Shown here in pieces: positions 28,047-39,351 of a DNA stretch of 64,000 bases; positions within the stretch are counted from its first letter, which is position 1; the number at the start of each line of letters is the position of its first letter. The notes beneath the pieces were generated by a model. That model saw nothing but the letters and a program-made list of their open reading frames with translations. It was not told where the DNA came from and searched no databases. The translations under genes and the position numbers were made by a program. This stretch comes from Mesorhizobium sp. WSM2240 (lineage in GTDB: Bacteria; Pseudomonadota; Alphaproteobacteria; Rhizobiales; Rhizobiaceae), in assembly GCF_040438645.1 (NCBI RefSeq), contig NZ_CP159253.1, forward strand, positions 1,798,001 to 1,862,000. The letters run 5' to 3'.

Positions 28047-30251
28047 ATGAACGAGCTAAAACCGGTCCAGTCTGAATTCACCACGGTCGCGGCGGACGGC
28101 GACGCCCGGTTGGGCAATCCCGACCGGTTCGTCAACCGCGAGTTCTCTTGGCTGCAGTTTAACCGGCGGGTGCTGGAGGAATCGCTCAACTCGAACCATC
28201 CGGCACTGGAGCGCGTGCGCTTCCTGTCGATCTCGGCCGACAATCTCGACGAGTTCTTCATGGTCCGCGTCGCGGGCCTCGCCGGCCAGATCCGCGAGGG
28301 CATCACGCTCAGGAGCCATGACGGACGAACTCCGGAACAGCAGCTCGAGCAATTGCTGCTCGAAGTCGGACGCCTTCAGGAGGACCAGCAGAAAAGCCTG
28401 TCGGTTCTGATGGGCCTTCTCAAGAAGGAAGGCATCGAGATCGTCACCGCCGAGGCGATGAACAAGGACGAAAAGAGCTGGCTGGAAGACCATTTTCTGG
28501 AACAGATTTTTCCGGTTCTGACGCCACTTTCAATCGACCCGGCGCACCCGTTCCCGTTCATTCCCAATCTCGGCTTCTCGATTGCACTGCAGCTTCGCCA
28601 TCGCAAGAATAGCGAGCAGATGACGGCGCTCCTGCGCCTGCCCGTCGCCCTCAAGCGCTATATCAGGCTGCCCGACCGCAAGGGCGCGGTCCGCTTCATC
28701 CCGATCGAGGAAACCGTCGGCGTCTTCATAGGCAAGCTGTTCCCGGGCTACGAGGTAAGGGGGTCGGGCACTTTCCGCATCATCCGAGACAGCGATATCG
28801 AGGTCGAGGAAGAGGCCGAGGATCTGGTGCAGCTCTTCGAAACGGCGCTCAAGCGGCGGCGGCGCGGTTCGGTCATCCGCATCGAATTCGACGCGCAGAT
28901 GCCATGGGAATTGCGCGACTTCGTGGCCGGCGAACTTGGCGTTGCCGCCGGGCGCATCAGCGTGCTGACCGGCCCGCTGGCGCTCAGCCAGATCTCGGAG
29001 ATCGTCGCCGTGCCTCGCGACGACCTGAAGTTCCCGCCCTACAATCCACGTTTTCCGGAGCGCATCCGCGAGCATGGCGGCGACTGCTTCGCCGCCATCC
29101 GCGAGAAGGACATCATCGTCCATCACCCCTACGAATCCTTCGATGTGGTCGTGCAGTTCCTGCGCCAGGCCGCCGCTGACACGGAAGTGGTGGCGATTAA
29201 GCAGACGCTCTACCGCACCTCCAACGACAGCCCCATCGTGCGCGCACTGATCGATGCGGCCGAAGCCGGCAAGTCGGTGACGGCGCTGGTCGAGCTCAAG
29301 GCGCGCTTCGACGAGGAAGCCAACATCCGCTGGGCGCGCGACCTCGAACGCGCCGGCGTGCAGGTGGTGTTTGGATTCCTGGAACTGAAGACCCACTCGA
29401 AAATATCGCTGGTGGTTCGCCGCGAGGACGGCCGCCTGCGCAACTACGTCCATCTCGGAACGGGCAACTACCACCCGATCACGGCGCGCATCTATACCGA
29501 CCTGTCCTTCTTCACCACCGACCCGAAGATTGCCCGTGATGTGGCGCAATTGTTCAATTTCATCACCGGCTATGCCGAACCTGCCGGGGAAATGCGCCTT
29601 GCGATTTCGCCGTTTACGCTCCGAAGCCGCATTCTCCAGCATATCTCGGACGAAATAGCGCATGCGCGTGAAGGTCATCCGGCGCGCATCTGGATGAAGA
29701 TGAACTCGCTGGTCGATCCCGTTATAATCGACGCACTTTACGACGCCAGCCGCGCCGGGGTGGAAATCGACCTTGTGGTTCGGGGCATCTGCTGCCTGAG
29801 ACCGCAGGTACCCGGCCTGTCGGAAAACATAAGGGTCAAGTCGATCGTCGGGCGCTTCCTCGAGCACAGCCGCATCTACTGCTTCGGTAACGGCCATGGT
29901 CTGCCTTCGGACGAGGCGATCGTCTATATCAGCTCGGCCGACCTGATGCCGCGCAATCTCGACCGCCGAGTCGAGGCCATGGTGCCGATCACCAACCCGA
30001 CTGTGCACGAACAGGTGCTCGGCCAGATCATGCTCGGCAACATTATGGACAACCAGCAAAGTTTCGAAGTATTGGCTGACGGTACCTCGCGGCGCGTGAC
30101 GCTGGATGAGGGCGAAGAACCGTTCAACGCGCAGGAATATTTCATGACCAATCCTAGCCTTTCGGGACGGGGTGACGCGCTGAAGTCGCATGCGCCCAAG
30201 CGCATTGCGCAGTTCAAGCGCCGCAAGAAATCCATCGCGTCCGTCGACTGA
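28047..30251 (+). CDS. ppk1: polyphosphate kinase 1
   Basis: 734 residues, full PPK1 length. It reversibly transfers the ATP gamma-phosphate onto polyphosphate. N-terminal domain begins [16 protein letters not shown]. The active-site His lies in [11 protein letters not shown] (about residue 475), and the second conserved His region is near [12 protein letters not shown]. Stop overlaps the ppx start by one base (TGATG). A region resembling half of a PHO box upstream was judged too poor. Cytoplasmic or membrane-associated. Confidence 0.97.
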   Translation: MNELKPVQSEFTTVAADGDARLGNPDRFVNREFSWLQFNRRVLEESLNSNHPALERVRFLSISADNLDEFFMVRVAGLAGQIREGITLRSHDGRTPEQQLEQLLLEVGRLQEDQQKSLSVLMGLLKKEGIEIVTAEAMNKDEKSWLEDHFLEQIFPVLTPLSIDPAHPFPFIPNLGFSIALQLRHRKNSEQMTALLRLPVALKRYIRLPDRKGAVRFIPIEETVGVFIGKLFPGYEVRGSGTFRIIRDSDIEVEEEAEDLVQLFETALKRRRRGSVIRIEFDAQMPWELRDFVAGELGVAAGRISVLTGPLALSQISEIVAVPRDDLKFPPYNPRFPERIREHGGDCFAAIREKDIIVHHPYESFDVVVQFLRQAAADTEVVAIKQTLYRTSNDSPIVRALIDAAEAGKSVTALVELKARFDEEANIRWARDLERAGVQVVFGFLELKTHSKISLVVRREDGRLRNYVHLGTGNYHPITARIYTDLSFFTTDPKIARDVAQLFNFITGYAEPAGEMRLAISPFTLRSRILQHISDEIAHAREGHPARIWMKMNSLVDPVIIDALYDASRAGVEIDLVVRGICCLRPQVPGLSENIRVKSIVGRFLEHSRIYCFGNGHGLPSDEAIVYISSADLMPRNLDRRVEAMVPITNPTVHEQVLGQIMLGNIMDNQQSFEVLADGTSRRVTLDEGEEPFNAQEYFMTNPSLSGRGDALKSHAPKRIAQFKRRKKSIASVD

Positions 30252-31789
30252 TGATCGCCCAATCCCAGGGCCGGCTGCAGAATCGCCGGCCGCTGTCGAT
30301 CATCGACATCGGATCGAACTCGATCCGCCTCGTCATCTATGAGGGCATCGCCCGTTCGCCGACCGTTCTGTTCAACGAAAAGATGCTGGCTGGTCTCGGC
30401 CGCGGCATCGTTTCGACCGGCAAGCTCGATCCGGAAGCGGTAACCCGCGCCATCGAGGAGTTCCGCCGCTTCCGGGCACTGTCCGATCAGGCCGGCGCCG
30501 AGGAACTTTGCGTGATCGCCACCGCGGCGGCGCGCGAGGCGGTGAACGGTCCCGATTTCATCCATCGCGCCGAAAAAATCCTCGGCACGGAAATCCGCGT
30601 TCTCAGCGGCCGCGAGGAGGCCTACTACTCGGCGCTCGGAGTCATATCGGGCTTTCATCCGGCCGACGGCATCGCTGGAGATCTCGGTGGCGGCAGCCTG
30701 GAACTGGTCGATGTTGCCGGCGAAGCCATCGGCGACGGCATCACCCTGCCGCTCGGCGGATTGCGATTGCAGGACATGTCGAGGAACTCGCCCGGCGTTG
30801 CGGCCCGGATCGCTCGCGAGGAGCTTGCGAAGGCCAAGCTACTCAACGCCGGGCAGGGCAGAGTGTTTTACGCCGTTGGCGGCACATGGCGAAATCTTGC
30901 CCGGCTGCACATGAACATGACGGGCTATCCGCTAAGCGTCATGCATCATTACGAACTCGGCGTCGAAAGCTCCGCCGGCTTCCTGCGGCAGGTCGCGCGC
31001 GGCGAAATTGACAAGATGAAGGGGATCGAGGGCATTTCCAAGAACCGCCGCGCGCTGCTGCCTTATGGCGCAGCGGTGCTGCTCGAGATCATCGCCGCAA
31101 TGAAGCCGTCGAAGATCGTAGTTTCGGCGCTCGGCGTGCGCGAAGGCTTCCTGTTTTCGCTGTTGTCCAAAGAGGAGCAGCGCCTCGACCCGCTGGTTAC
31201 GGCGTCCCAGGAGCTTGCCGTGCTGCGTGCCCGTTCGGTCACGCATGCGCATGAGCTTGTCCGATGGACGAGAGAATCCTTCGCAGCCTTCGGCATCGAG
31301 GAGACAGAGGAGGAGGCGCGCTATCGCCACGCCGCCTGCCTGCTCGCCGACATCGGCTGGCGCGCGCATCCGGAATATCGCGGCACGCAATCGCTGAATA
31401 TCATCGCCCACGCGTCGTTCATCGGCGTGGATCATCCCGGCCGCGCTTTCCTGGCGCTGGCAAATTTCTACCGTCATGAAGGGGTGTTCACCGAAACGGC
31501 GGCCGCAGAACTGAAGGCGCTGGCGACGCCCCGCTACGTGGAGCGCGCGCGGCTGCTCGGCGCGATGCTGCGCGTCGTTTACCTGCTGTCGGCTTCCATG
31601 CCAGGCGTCATTCCGAAGCTCAGATGGGAAAGCCGGGCCAATGGCGCCCTGGCGCTGGTCATACCGGCAAGCCATGCCGGGCTGGATGGCGAGCGACCGG
31701 CCGGGCGTCTGGCGCAACTGGCCAAGCTCACCGGGCGCAGGCTCGAACTTGTCGTGGGAGGCGAGCAGGCTATCTTCGCGGCCAAGTAA
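30251..31789 (+). CDS. ppx: exopolyphosphatase / guanosine pentaphosphatase (Ppx/GppA)
   Basis: 512 residues. The ASKHA-type phosphate motifs IIDIGSNSIRLVIYEG and GDLGGGSLELVDV are intact, and an HD-like C-terminal domain follows (residues ~320-510). It removes terminal phosphates from polyphosphate; pppGpp hydrolysis is also possible in this family. Translationally coupled to ppk1, so synthesis and breakdown of polyphosphate are in one operon. Confidence 0.95.
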   Translation: MIAQSQGRLQNRRPLSIIDIGSNSIRLVIYEGIARSPTVLFNEKMLAGLGRGIVSTGKLDPEAVTRAIEEFRRFRALSDQAGAEELCVIATAAAREAVNGPDFIHRAEKILGTEIRVLSGREEAYYSALGVISGFHPADGIAGDLGGGSLELVDVAGEAIGDGITLPLGGLRLQDMSRNSPGVAARIAREELAKAKLLNAGQGRVFYAVGGTWRNLARLHMNMTGYPLSVMHHYELGVESSAGFLRQVARGEIDKMKGIEGISKNRRALLPYGAAVLLEIIAAMKPSKIVVSALGVREGFLFSLLSKEEQRLDPLVTASQELAVLRARSVTHAHELVRWTRESFAAFGIEETEEEARYRHAACLLADIGWRAHPEYRGTQSLNIIAHASFIGVDHPGRAFLALANFYRHEGVFTETAAAELKALATPRYVERARLLGAMLRVVYLLSASMPGVIPKLRWESRANGALALVIPASHAGLDGERPAGRLAQLAKLTGRRLELVVGGEQAIFAAK

Positions 31790-31805
31790 GTCGGACCGTC
31801 GCGGG

Positions 31806-32207
31806 TTAGCCGCGCTGCGCGTCGATCGACAGCGAGCCGGGTCCATGAATAGCGAGGACCAGGAAACCGCCGGCAATTGCGATATTCTTCATCAGCGCCT
31901 GCATGTTCATCAGGACCAGCACCGGATCGTCACCGCCCTGGCCGTAGTGGCCGATGAAAGCGGCCGCGATGCAGAAGGCGGCTAGCAGCCAGGCAGCCAT
32001 CGTGGTCTGAAAGCCCACGAGGATACACAGTCCGGCAATCAGTTCGAACAGACCGCTGACCCATGTCATTACACCCGGCATCGGTAGGCCAAGGGCGGCG
32101 AAATAGCCAGTTGTGCCCTCGATATCGCCGAACTTGTCGAAGCTGGCGAGGATGAACATGGCTGAAAGAAGAATACGGCCGACGAGGACGATCGCGCTGC
32201 CGGTCAT
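31806..32207 (-). CDS. DoxX-family membrane protein A
   Basis: 133 residues with four hydrophobic helices. The motifs VGRILLSAMFILASFDKF and GLFELIAGLCILVGFQT are typical of DoxX proteins, which are poorly understood inner-membrane proteins often linked to redox stress. It is a paralogue of the next gene upstream (32338-32763). A strong bidirectional hairpin separates them, so it may have its own promoter. Confidence 0.85.
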   Translation of the reverse strand: MTGSAIVLVGRILLSAMFILASFDKFGDIEGTTGYFAALGLPMPGVMTWVSGLFELIAGLCILVGFQTTMAAWLLAAFCIAAAFIGHYGQGGDDPVLVLMNMQALMKNIAIAGGFLVLAIHGPGSLSIDAQRG

Positions 32208-32288
32208 GGTGATTCATCCAATTGCAGATTGGGGCAAGATACCGCGTTTTCTTTTGCGGGCGAGTCACGGTTGAGCGAGCTTCTGGAC

Positions 32289-32320
32289 GCAAAAAGCCCG
32301 GGCGAGCCCGGGCTTTTTGC
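32289..32320. terminator. bidirectional intrinsic terminator between the two DoxX genes
   Basis: GCAAAAAGCCCGGG and CCCGGGCTTTTTGC form a perfect 14-bp stem around a CGAG loop. A-run and T-run flank the GC core, so it works on either strand. On the minus strand it follows DoxX B by 18 bases. Confidence 0.92.
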
Positions 32321-32337
32321 TAGCGATGCGGAGAAGA

Positions 32338-32763
32338 TCAGCCGCGGCGGCCGTCGACCGAAAGCGCTCCGGCGCCGAAGGCGGCAAGAACCGCCAGGCC
32401 ACCGGCAATCGCCAAATTCTTCTGGAAGAACAGAAGCTGGACCTGATCGGCGAAGTCGAGATGCGCGATCAGCGTGGCGCCGATAGTGAAGAGCGCAAGA
32501 GCGATCGCGGCGATACGCGTCTTGTAGCCTACCAGAATGGCAAGGCCGCCGAAGAGTTCGAGCAAGCCGACGAGCACCGCAACGACCGTCGGGAAGGGCA
32601 GGCCGATGCTGCCGAACCAGCCCGCTGTTCCGGCGATGCTGGTAAGCTTGGCGAAGCCGGCAAGGATGAAGATCAGCGACAGCAAGACGCGCCCGACCGC
32701 GATCAGGGCGGCGTTGTTCGCGAGGAAGCCGCCTTGGACGACCGCGACGTTGGAAGAAGACAT
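32338..32763 (-). CDS. DoxX-family membrane protein B
   Basis: 141 residues, four helices. VGRVLLSLIFILAGFAKL and GLLELFGGLAILVGYKTRI parallel DoxX A closely, including the terminal ALSVDGRRG against SLSIDAQRG. ATG 32763 has AGGAG eight bases upstream; an extension to 32823 is rejected. Tandem duplication with later divergence is the simplest explanation. Function unknown. Confidence 0.87.
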   Translation of the reverse strand: MSSSNVAVVQGGFLANNAALIAVGRVLLSLIFILAGFAKLTSIAGTAGWFGSIGLPFPTVVAVLVGLLELFGGLAILVGYKTRIAAIALALFTIGATLIAHLDFADQVQLLFFQKNLAIAGGLAVLAAFGAGALSVDGRRG

Positions 32764-32863
32764 GGGTGATTCTCCTGAGGGGTTTGTTCCTCCCCCAGAT
32801 AGACAAATCCGGCTGTTCACCAAAGTCCGGAATCTGGCGACAGATCGTTCACCACAGGAATAG

Positions 32864-34261
32864 TTAGCCGGGCCGCGTCATGTCCTCGGGACGAACCAGC
32901 CGATCATATTCCTCGGCGGAGACAAGGCCGGTGGCGAGCGCCTCCTCGCGCAATGTTGTCCCGTTCTTGTGCGCAGTCTTGGCGATCTTGGCGGCATTGT
33001 CGTAGCCGATCGTGGGCGCCAGCGCCGTGACCAACATCAGCGAACGATCGAGCGCGGCCTTGATGTTGTCCTCCCGCGCCTCGATGCCCACGACGCAATT
33101 ATCGGTGAACGAGACCGCCGCATCGGCCATCAGCTGCACCGACTGCAGAAAGTTGTAGGCCATCAGCGGATTGTAGACATTGAGCTCGAAATGGCCTTGG
33201 CTGCCGGCGAAGGTGATCGCCGCATGATTGCCGAACACCTGAACGCAGACCTGTGTCAGCGCCTCGGACTGGGTCGGGTTGACCTTGCCCGGCATGATCG
33301 ACGAGCCCGGCTCGTTTTCCGGCAGCGCCAGCTCTCCGAGGCCCGAGCGTGGGCCCGAGCCGAGGAAGCGGATGTCGTTGGCGATCTTGAAGAGCGCCGC
33401 CGCGGCCGAATTGATGGCGCCGTGCGAGAACACCATGGAGTCATGCGCGGCCAGCGCCTCGAACTTGTTGGGCGCGGTGACGAAGGCAAGTCCGGTGATC
33501 GCGGCGATGCGCTCGGCGACCTTTTCGGCGAAGCCGACGGGCGCGTTGAGGCCGGTGCCGACAGCCGTGCCGCCCTGCGCCAGTTCCATCAGTCCCGGAA
33601 GGGTCAGTTCGATCCGCTTTATCGACGAGGCGACCTGTGCGGCGTAGCCGGAAAACTCCTGGCCGAGCGTCAACGGCGTGGCGTCCTGCGTGTGGGTGCG
33701 GCCGATCTTGACGATCTCGGCGAAGTCCCTGGTCTTCTCCTCCAGCGCCGCATGCAAGTGCCGCAGGGCGGGCAGCAAGTGGTGAGCGATCCGCTCGGCG
33801 CAGGCTATGTGCATCGCCGTCGGATAGGTGTCATTCGACGACTGGCTCATATTGACGTGGTCGTTGGGATGCACGGGCTTCTTCGAACCCATGACGCCGC
33901 CCAGCATTTCGATGGCACGGTTGGAGATGACCTCGTTGGCGTTCATGTTGGACTGCGTGCCGGAACCAGTCTGCCAGACCACGAGCGGGAAATGCTCGTC
34001 GAGCTTGCCTTCTATGACTTCCTGTGCCGCCTTGACGATCGTCTCGCCCAGCGCCGGATCGAGGCGGCCGAGTTCCATGTTCGCTTCCGCGGCGGCGCGC
34101 TTGACGATGCCCAGCGCCCGCACAATCGAAAGAGGCTGCTTTTCCCAGCCGATCCTGAAATTGCCCAGCGAGCGCTCGGCCTGCGCGCCCCAATAGCGGT
34201 CGGCCGTGACCTGGATCGGACCGAACGTGTCGGTTTCGGTTCTGGAATTCTCAGCGCCCAC
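32864..34261 (-). CDS. fumC: class II fumarate hydratase
   Basis: 465 residues, near E. coli FumC size. The family signature [11 protein letters not shown] is intact, as are the active-site segments [36 protein letters not shown] and [22 protein letters not shown]. It hydrates fumarate to malate in the TCA cycle and is iron-independent and heat-stable. No ATG fits: the start chosen is GTG at 34261, with GGAGA five bases upstream. A longer frame to 34315 lacks family-like sequence. Monocistronic by spacing. Confidence 0.95.
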   Translation of the reverse strand: MGAENSRTETDTFGPIQVTADRYWGAQAERSLGNFRIGWEKQPLSIVRALGIVKRAAAEANMELGRLDPALGETIVKAAQEVIEGKLDEHFPLVVWQTGSGTQSNMNANEVISNRAIEMLGGVMGSKKPVHPNDHVNMSQSSNDTYPTAMHIACAERIAHHLLPALRHLHAALEEKTRDFAEIVKIGRTHTQDATPLTLGQEFSGYAAQVASSIKRIELTLPGLMELAQGGTAVGTGLNAPVGFAEKVAERIAAITGLAFVTAPNKFEALAAHDSMVFSHGAINSAAAALFKIANDIRFLGSGPRSGLGELALPENEPGSSIMPGKVNPTQSEALTQVCVQVFGNHAAITFAGSQGHFELNVYNPLMAYNFLQSVQLMADAAVSFTDNCVVGIEAREDNIKAALDRSLMLVTALAPTIGYDNAAKIAKTAHKNGTTLREEALATGLVSAEEYDRLVRPEDMTRPG

Positions 34262-34359
34262 GGCCGTCTCCCCGGAAATTTTGCAATGCCGGCAACGGCC
34301 TACCGCTTTGCACAATGGGCTTCAAGCAGAGATTGGGCGCTCTCCCGATGCAAATCGGT

Positions 34360-35151
34360 TCAAAGCAGCGAACGCTCTGTTCGCGCGAGCCTGAGCGTTC
34401 CCGATGGTCTGGAATAATGCCTCTCCAGGTGGGGGAGCAGGTCGCCTTGCCAAACCGCGGAATTGGCCAGTGCGGTTTCATGGCGCGCATGCGCCGCCGC
34501 GTTGACGAAGCGGAAGAATGCGACGAAGACATTTTCGTCGGTTCGGACCGGCAGACGCGGAAAGCTGTTTTCGGCGTGCTCGGTGACGAAGGCGGCGAGA
34601 AGCGGCGCGCCGAGATCGGCAAGCAACGGCGCTACCTCGTTCCGGAAAAGCTCTACGAAATCCGCTTCTCCGGCATGTTCGACATGAAAGATCCTCGCCG
34701 TGACGATCGCGTCTGCCGGGTCACGCCTGCCGCGCTTGGCGCCGGCAAGGTCGAAGGCTGAATCCGGCCAGGCCGGCGCAAGCTGCAGCACGTCGTCGGA
34801 CGAGATCATCGTCGCATTGGCGGCGTCCTTGTACTCGGCCCAGACCGGCCCGCCATAAAAGGCACTCAGCGAAGCCCGCCGCGACTCCATGTCGTCGAAG
34901 CCGCGCAGCCAGACGAAGCTGTCATCCCGGTCCAGGTCACGGAACTGGCCGATGACCTTCATGCCTGTCTCTTCCTGCGTTTCGACGAGATGGTTGTCGA
35001 AGACATCGATCAGCGCATCGCGCCTGCCGGGATGAAGCGTATACTGGCGAAGTTCGACAACCGGCGAAAAGGTGGCCTGTGAGACGGCGGCGGATGCGGC
35101 TTCGTCCTGTGCGTGCTGGTGCAAACGCTTTCTCCAAAACAGGTTAATCAT
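34360..35151 (-). CDS. NIPSNAP-family protein
   Basis: 263 residues if started at ATG 35151. The NIPSNAP domain is visible twice: VVELRQYTLHPGRRDALIDVFDNHL near the N-terminus and a weaker second half from DAIVTARIFHVEHAGEADFVELFRNEVAP. Function of the family in bacteria is unknown. The promoter TTGACA-N17-TGTTAT ends just upstream, so ATG 35151 would be nearly leaderless; a TTG at 35124 behind GGAGAA is an alternative start. Divergent from a TetR gene that probably represses it. Confidence 0.8.
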   Translation of the reverse strand: MINLFWRKRLHQHAQDEAASAAVSQATFSPVVELRQYTLHPGRRDALIDVFDNHLVETQEETGMKVIGQFRDLDRDDSFVWLRGFDDMESRRASLSAFYGGPVWAEYKDAANATMISSDDVLQLAPAWPDSAFDLAGAKRGRRDPADAIVTARIFHVEHAGEADFVELFRNEVAPLLADLGAPLLAAFVTEHAENSFPRLPVRTDENVFVAFFRFVNAAAHARHETALANSAVWQGDLLPHLERHYSRPSGTLRLARTERSLL

Positions 35152-35158
35152 CCTGTTT
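35137..35158. promoter_or_regulatory. palindrome AAACAGG-N8-CCTGTTT at the NIPSNAP transcription start
   Basis: A perfect 7-bp inverted repeat with an 8-base spacer that includes the possible ATG 35151. It overlaps the predicted transcription start of the NIPSNAP gene. It may be a second operator for the TetR protein or a mRNA hairpin. Confidence 0.45.
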
Positions 35159-35187
35159 ATAACAGACCGGTTGTCCGGTTTTGTCAA
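35159..35187 (-). promoter_or_regulatory. promoter of the NIPSNAP gene with TetR operator in the spacer
   Basis: Minus strand TTGACA (35187-35182), 17-base spacer, TGTTAT (35164-35159). The spacer holds ACCGG-TTGT-CCGGT (35166-35179), a perfect 5-bp inverted repeat and a classic location for a TetR repressor site. Confidence 0.68.
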
Positions 35188-35216
35188 TGTGCTAATTTCG
35201 CGGTGAAGGAGACACT

Positions 35217-35825
35217 ATGGCCGAAACGCGAGGATCTGCGCGCAAGCGGACAAACGATCCCGAAGGCATGCGCCAGAGAATCCTGGACGTGGCCGAACTG
35301 GCCTTCCAGGAGCGGGGCTATCACGCGACGAGCCTGGGCGACCTGATGCAGGCGGCCGGCGTGACGGGAGGTGCACTGCATCATCATTTCGCGACCAAGA
35401 AGGCGCTCGGCATGGCGGTGATCGCCGAGCGGGTGGCGGCCGCGGTCGAGGAGACCTGGCTGAGGCGGGTCGAAGAGGCTCCGTCGGCGCGCGAGGGCGT
35501 TGCCCAGGTCTTCGCGGCGGTGGCCGAGGAACTGGAGCGCCAGGGTTTCGTGCGCGGCTGCCCGCTGAACAACCTGGCGCATGAACTGTCGCTCGCCGAC
35601 GATGACTTCCGTATGGTGCTTGCCGGCATTTTCGAGGCGTGGCGGACGGCCATTGCCGACAGGATGCGCCTAGACCAGGAAGCCGGGACCGAAGTAGGCG
35701 TCGACCCCGACCGCTTCGCAGCGCTGACCGTCGCGGCTTACTCAGGGGCGATGTCTATGGCCAAGACCGACCAGGATGCGGCCATGCTGAGGGTGTGCGC
35801 CGACGCCTTGGCCGCGAGGCGCTGA
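35217..35825 (+). CDS. TetR/AcrR-family transcriptional regulator
   Basis: 202 residues. The N-terminal HTH (RQRILDVAELAFQERGYHATSLGDLMQAAGVTGGALHHHFATKKALGMAVI) is canonical. The C-terminal ligand domain (GCPLNNLAHELS) resembles the TetR_C subgroup with a conserved Cys. AAGGAGA precedes ATG 35217. Divergent from the NIPSNAP gene with palindromic sites between them, so it likely represses both. Ligand unknown. Confidence 0.92.
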   Translation: MAETRGSARKRTNDPEGMRQRILDVAELAFQERGYHATSLGDLMQAAGVTGGALHHHFATKKALGMAVIAERVAAAVEETWLRRVEEAPSAREGVAQVFAAVAEELERQGFVRGCPLNNLAHELSLADDDFRMVLAGIFEAWRTAIADRMRLDQEAGTEVGVDPDRFAALTVAAYSGAMSMAKTDQDAAMLRVCADALAARR

Positions 35826-35842
35826 AACCGAGGCAACCTCCG

Positions 35843-36619
35843 TCAGACGAAACCCAGCTGCTGGACCGTCTGGAACAACGCCAGCAGCATGATGAGAAAG
35901 CCGACAAGCCGCAGAAGCGTCCGTTCGGCAATCGCCTTCACCATCCATCCGGCGAGCGGCGCGGCGACTATGCCGCCCACGATCAACCCCAGCACCGAAC
36001 TTGCATGCGTCGACAACGCTCCCGCTTCCTGCCAGTGCCCGGTTACGAGCGCGAGGATAAAGGTGATGGACACGGCGAGCGTGATCAGGAACTCGGCGGC
36101 ATTGACGGTGCCTATCACGTAACGGGGCGGCGCGCCGGCGCCGAGCAGGCCGGTCACGACCATCGGTCCCCATCCACCGCCGCCCGCCGCGTCGAGGAAG
36201 CCGCCGACGGTGCCCAGCGGAGCTATCAGTCTTCCCGGGACCGGATTGCTCGGAATCTTGCGAAACGACCGCAGGAACAGCCAGAGCCCGATCACGGCGA
36301 GATAGGTTGTGACGTAGGGCTTCACCATGTCGCCGTCGAATGAGGTCAGCACGAACGCGCCGAGGCAGCCGCCGAGGATGCCGAATGGCGCAAGCCGCCA
36401 GAACAGTTTCCAGTCGATGTTGCGGTGGTAGTGGTGCGCCGTCCCGGAAGCGGCCGTGGTGAACACTTCCGCCGCATGCACGGCAGCGGAGGCCTGCGCC
36501 GGCGGAACGCCGAAGGAGAGCAGCACGGTGGAGGAGATCGCGCCGTAGGCCATGCCGAGCGCGCCGTCGACCGCTTGGGCAAGAAAGCCGACTATGGCGA
36601 ACAGAATGAATTCAGTCAT
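35843..36619 (-). CDS. TauE/SafE-family sulfite exporter-like permease
   Basis: 258 residues with about eight helices. The conserved halves GFLAQAVDGALGMAYGAISSTVLLSFGVPPAQASAAVHAAEVFTT and GTVGGFLDAAGGGGWGPMVVTGLLGAGAPPRYVIGTVNAAEF are typical of the family, which exports sulfite or organosulfonates. Start at 36619; the in-frame extension to 36751 has no family match. Convergent with the TetR gene. Substrate not determinable here. Confidence 0.88.
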   Translation of the reverse strand: MTEFILFAIVGFLAQAVDGALGMAYGAISSTVLLSFGVPPAQASAAVHAAEVFTTAASGTAHHYHRNIDWKLFWRLAPFGILGGCLGAFVLTSFDGDMVKPYVTTYLAVIGLWLFLRSFRKIPSNPVPGRLIAPLGTVGGFLDAAGGGGWGPMVVTGLLGAGAPPRYVIGTVNAAEFLITLAVSITFILALVTGHWQEAGALSTHASSVLGLIVGGIVAAPLAGWMVKAIAERTLLRLVGFLIMLLALFQTVQQLGFV

Positions 36620-36847
36620 TGAAAGTGCGCCATATGGCTTGTGAATTGGGCTTGCCCTTCCGCACTGTAGAGCACGCTGGCCACCTGTGGGCAAAGTACG
36701 ATATTCCAGAGACGGCTGCCGGCTTGGCGGAAATATCGTGACGCCGTGCAAATTTTTGAAAAGCGAATCCTAGAGGCTCAAGGCAAAGGCAATTTCGCCG
36801 GATGGTTCGGGATTCGCCGTGCGCCATCGGTCGTGTTTGCTCATATG

Positions 36848-36891
36848 AAAAAGCGCCCCTCACAGCTTTTAGGTGCGGGGGGCGCCTTTTT
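36848..36891. terminator. hairpin with flanking A and T runs, orphan terminator
   Basis: AAAAA-GCGCCCC pairs with GGGGCGC-C-TTTTT, leaving one bulged C and a 19-base loop. It can act on either strand. No gene ends next to it, so it may end a small RNA or read-through transcript. Confidence 0.6.
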
Positions 36892-37014
36892 GTCAAATTC
36901 GTTTCTTCGGATTTCTCTTCCGAAACTCCTCTGACATCGCGCTAACGCCGACCCCGGTCGTTGGTTCCAAAAAAATTTCGCAAGCGCCGAACTTTTTCCA
37001 ACCGGGTTCGCCGC

Positions 37015-37045
37015 AAAGAAAAAGGGCGGCATCGCTGCCGCCCTT
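37015..37045 (-). terminator. intrinsic terminator of groESL2
   Basis: On the minus strand AAGGGCGGC-AGCGAT-GCCGCCCTT is followed by a T-rich tail TTTCTTT. It lies 26 bases after the groEL2 stop. Confidence 0.88.
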
Positions 37046-37070
37046 CCGAGATTTTCGAGATGCGTGGACC

Positions 37071-38726
<1,656 letters not shown>

Positions 38727-38786
38727 TTAGCTCCTGGGCTCAGTGCCCTTAAAGGTCTGTTGAAGAGGCGAACTGGTTTCGGCGAT

Positions 38787-39083
38787 TCAGCCGATGATGC
38801 CCATGATGTCGGATTCCTTCATGATCAGAAGGTCTTCGCCATTGAGCTTCACTTCGGTGCCGGACCACTTGCCGAACAGGATGCGGTCGCCCGCCTTGAC
38901 ATCGAGCGGAACAAGCTTGCCCGCTTCGTCGCGCGCGCCGGAGCCGACGGCGATGATCTCGCCTTCCTGCGGCTTTTCCTTTGCGGTGTCGGGAATGATG
39001 ATCCCGCCGGCGGTCTTCGCTTCGGACTCGACGCGGCGAACGACCACGCGGTCATGCAGCGGCCGGAAATTCGACTTTGCCAT
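38787..39083 (-). CDS. groES: 10 kDa co-chaperonin GroES, copy 2
   Basis: 98 residues, beginning [24 protein letters not shown], ending at the usual IMGIIG. Mobile loop [19 protein letters not shown] is conserved. AGGGACA upstream of ATG. First gene of groESL2, 63 bases before groEL2 and 55 bases after the CIRCE site. Confidence 0.96.
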   Translation of the reverse strand: MAKSNFRPLHDRVVVRRVESEAKTAGGIIIPDTAKEKPQEGEIIAVGSGARDEAGKLVPLDVKAGDRILFGKWSGTEVKLNGEDLLIMKESDIMGIIG

Positions 39084-39137
39084 TTTTGGATGTCCCTGGT
39101 GCGGATGTTGAACGGTGCTCCGTTGCCGGAGCGGGGG

Positions 39138-39164
39138 TTAGCACTCATTGGAGGCGAGTGCTAA
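39138..39164. promoter_or_regulatory. perfect CIRCE element for groESL2
   Basis: TTAGCACTC-N9-GAGTGCTAA, an exact consensus HrcA site, 55 bases before groES2. The copy-1 site has one mismatch. Confidence 0.96.
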
Positions 39165-39351
39165 CGTGGCGGTGAAATAGGCTCTCGGCAAATGCGAGTC
39201 AAGATGGGAGAGCAGCGGCGAGAAGCAAAGTTTTCGCGTGGCTGCGGCAGCGGAGGGGCGGTTTTGCGGCCCCTCCAAAGGTGAAAGCGTTTCCTGTGTT
39301 GCGGGCGGGCCGACAGGCGCAGTTTGGCTGCCAGCCGCTTGTTCCGCTGTC

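Larger units (their letters stand above)
36620..37070. other. intergenic region with orphan hairpin terminator
   Basis: 451 bases without a convincing gene between TauE (transcribed leftward) and the groEL2 stop. It holds a bidirectional hairpin at 36848-36891 and the groEL2 terminator at 37015-37045. The stretch 36740-36847 could encode an RNA ending at the hairpin, but I see no promoter. Confidence 0.5.

Noticed and set aside
28530..30191. 553-residue open frame antisense to ppk1
   Set aside because: Shadow of the ppk1 coding strand with no recognisable domain.
36790..36840. tRNA-like GGTTCGGGATTC segment
   Set aside because: No acceptor or anticodon stem can be drawn around it.
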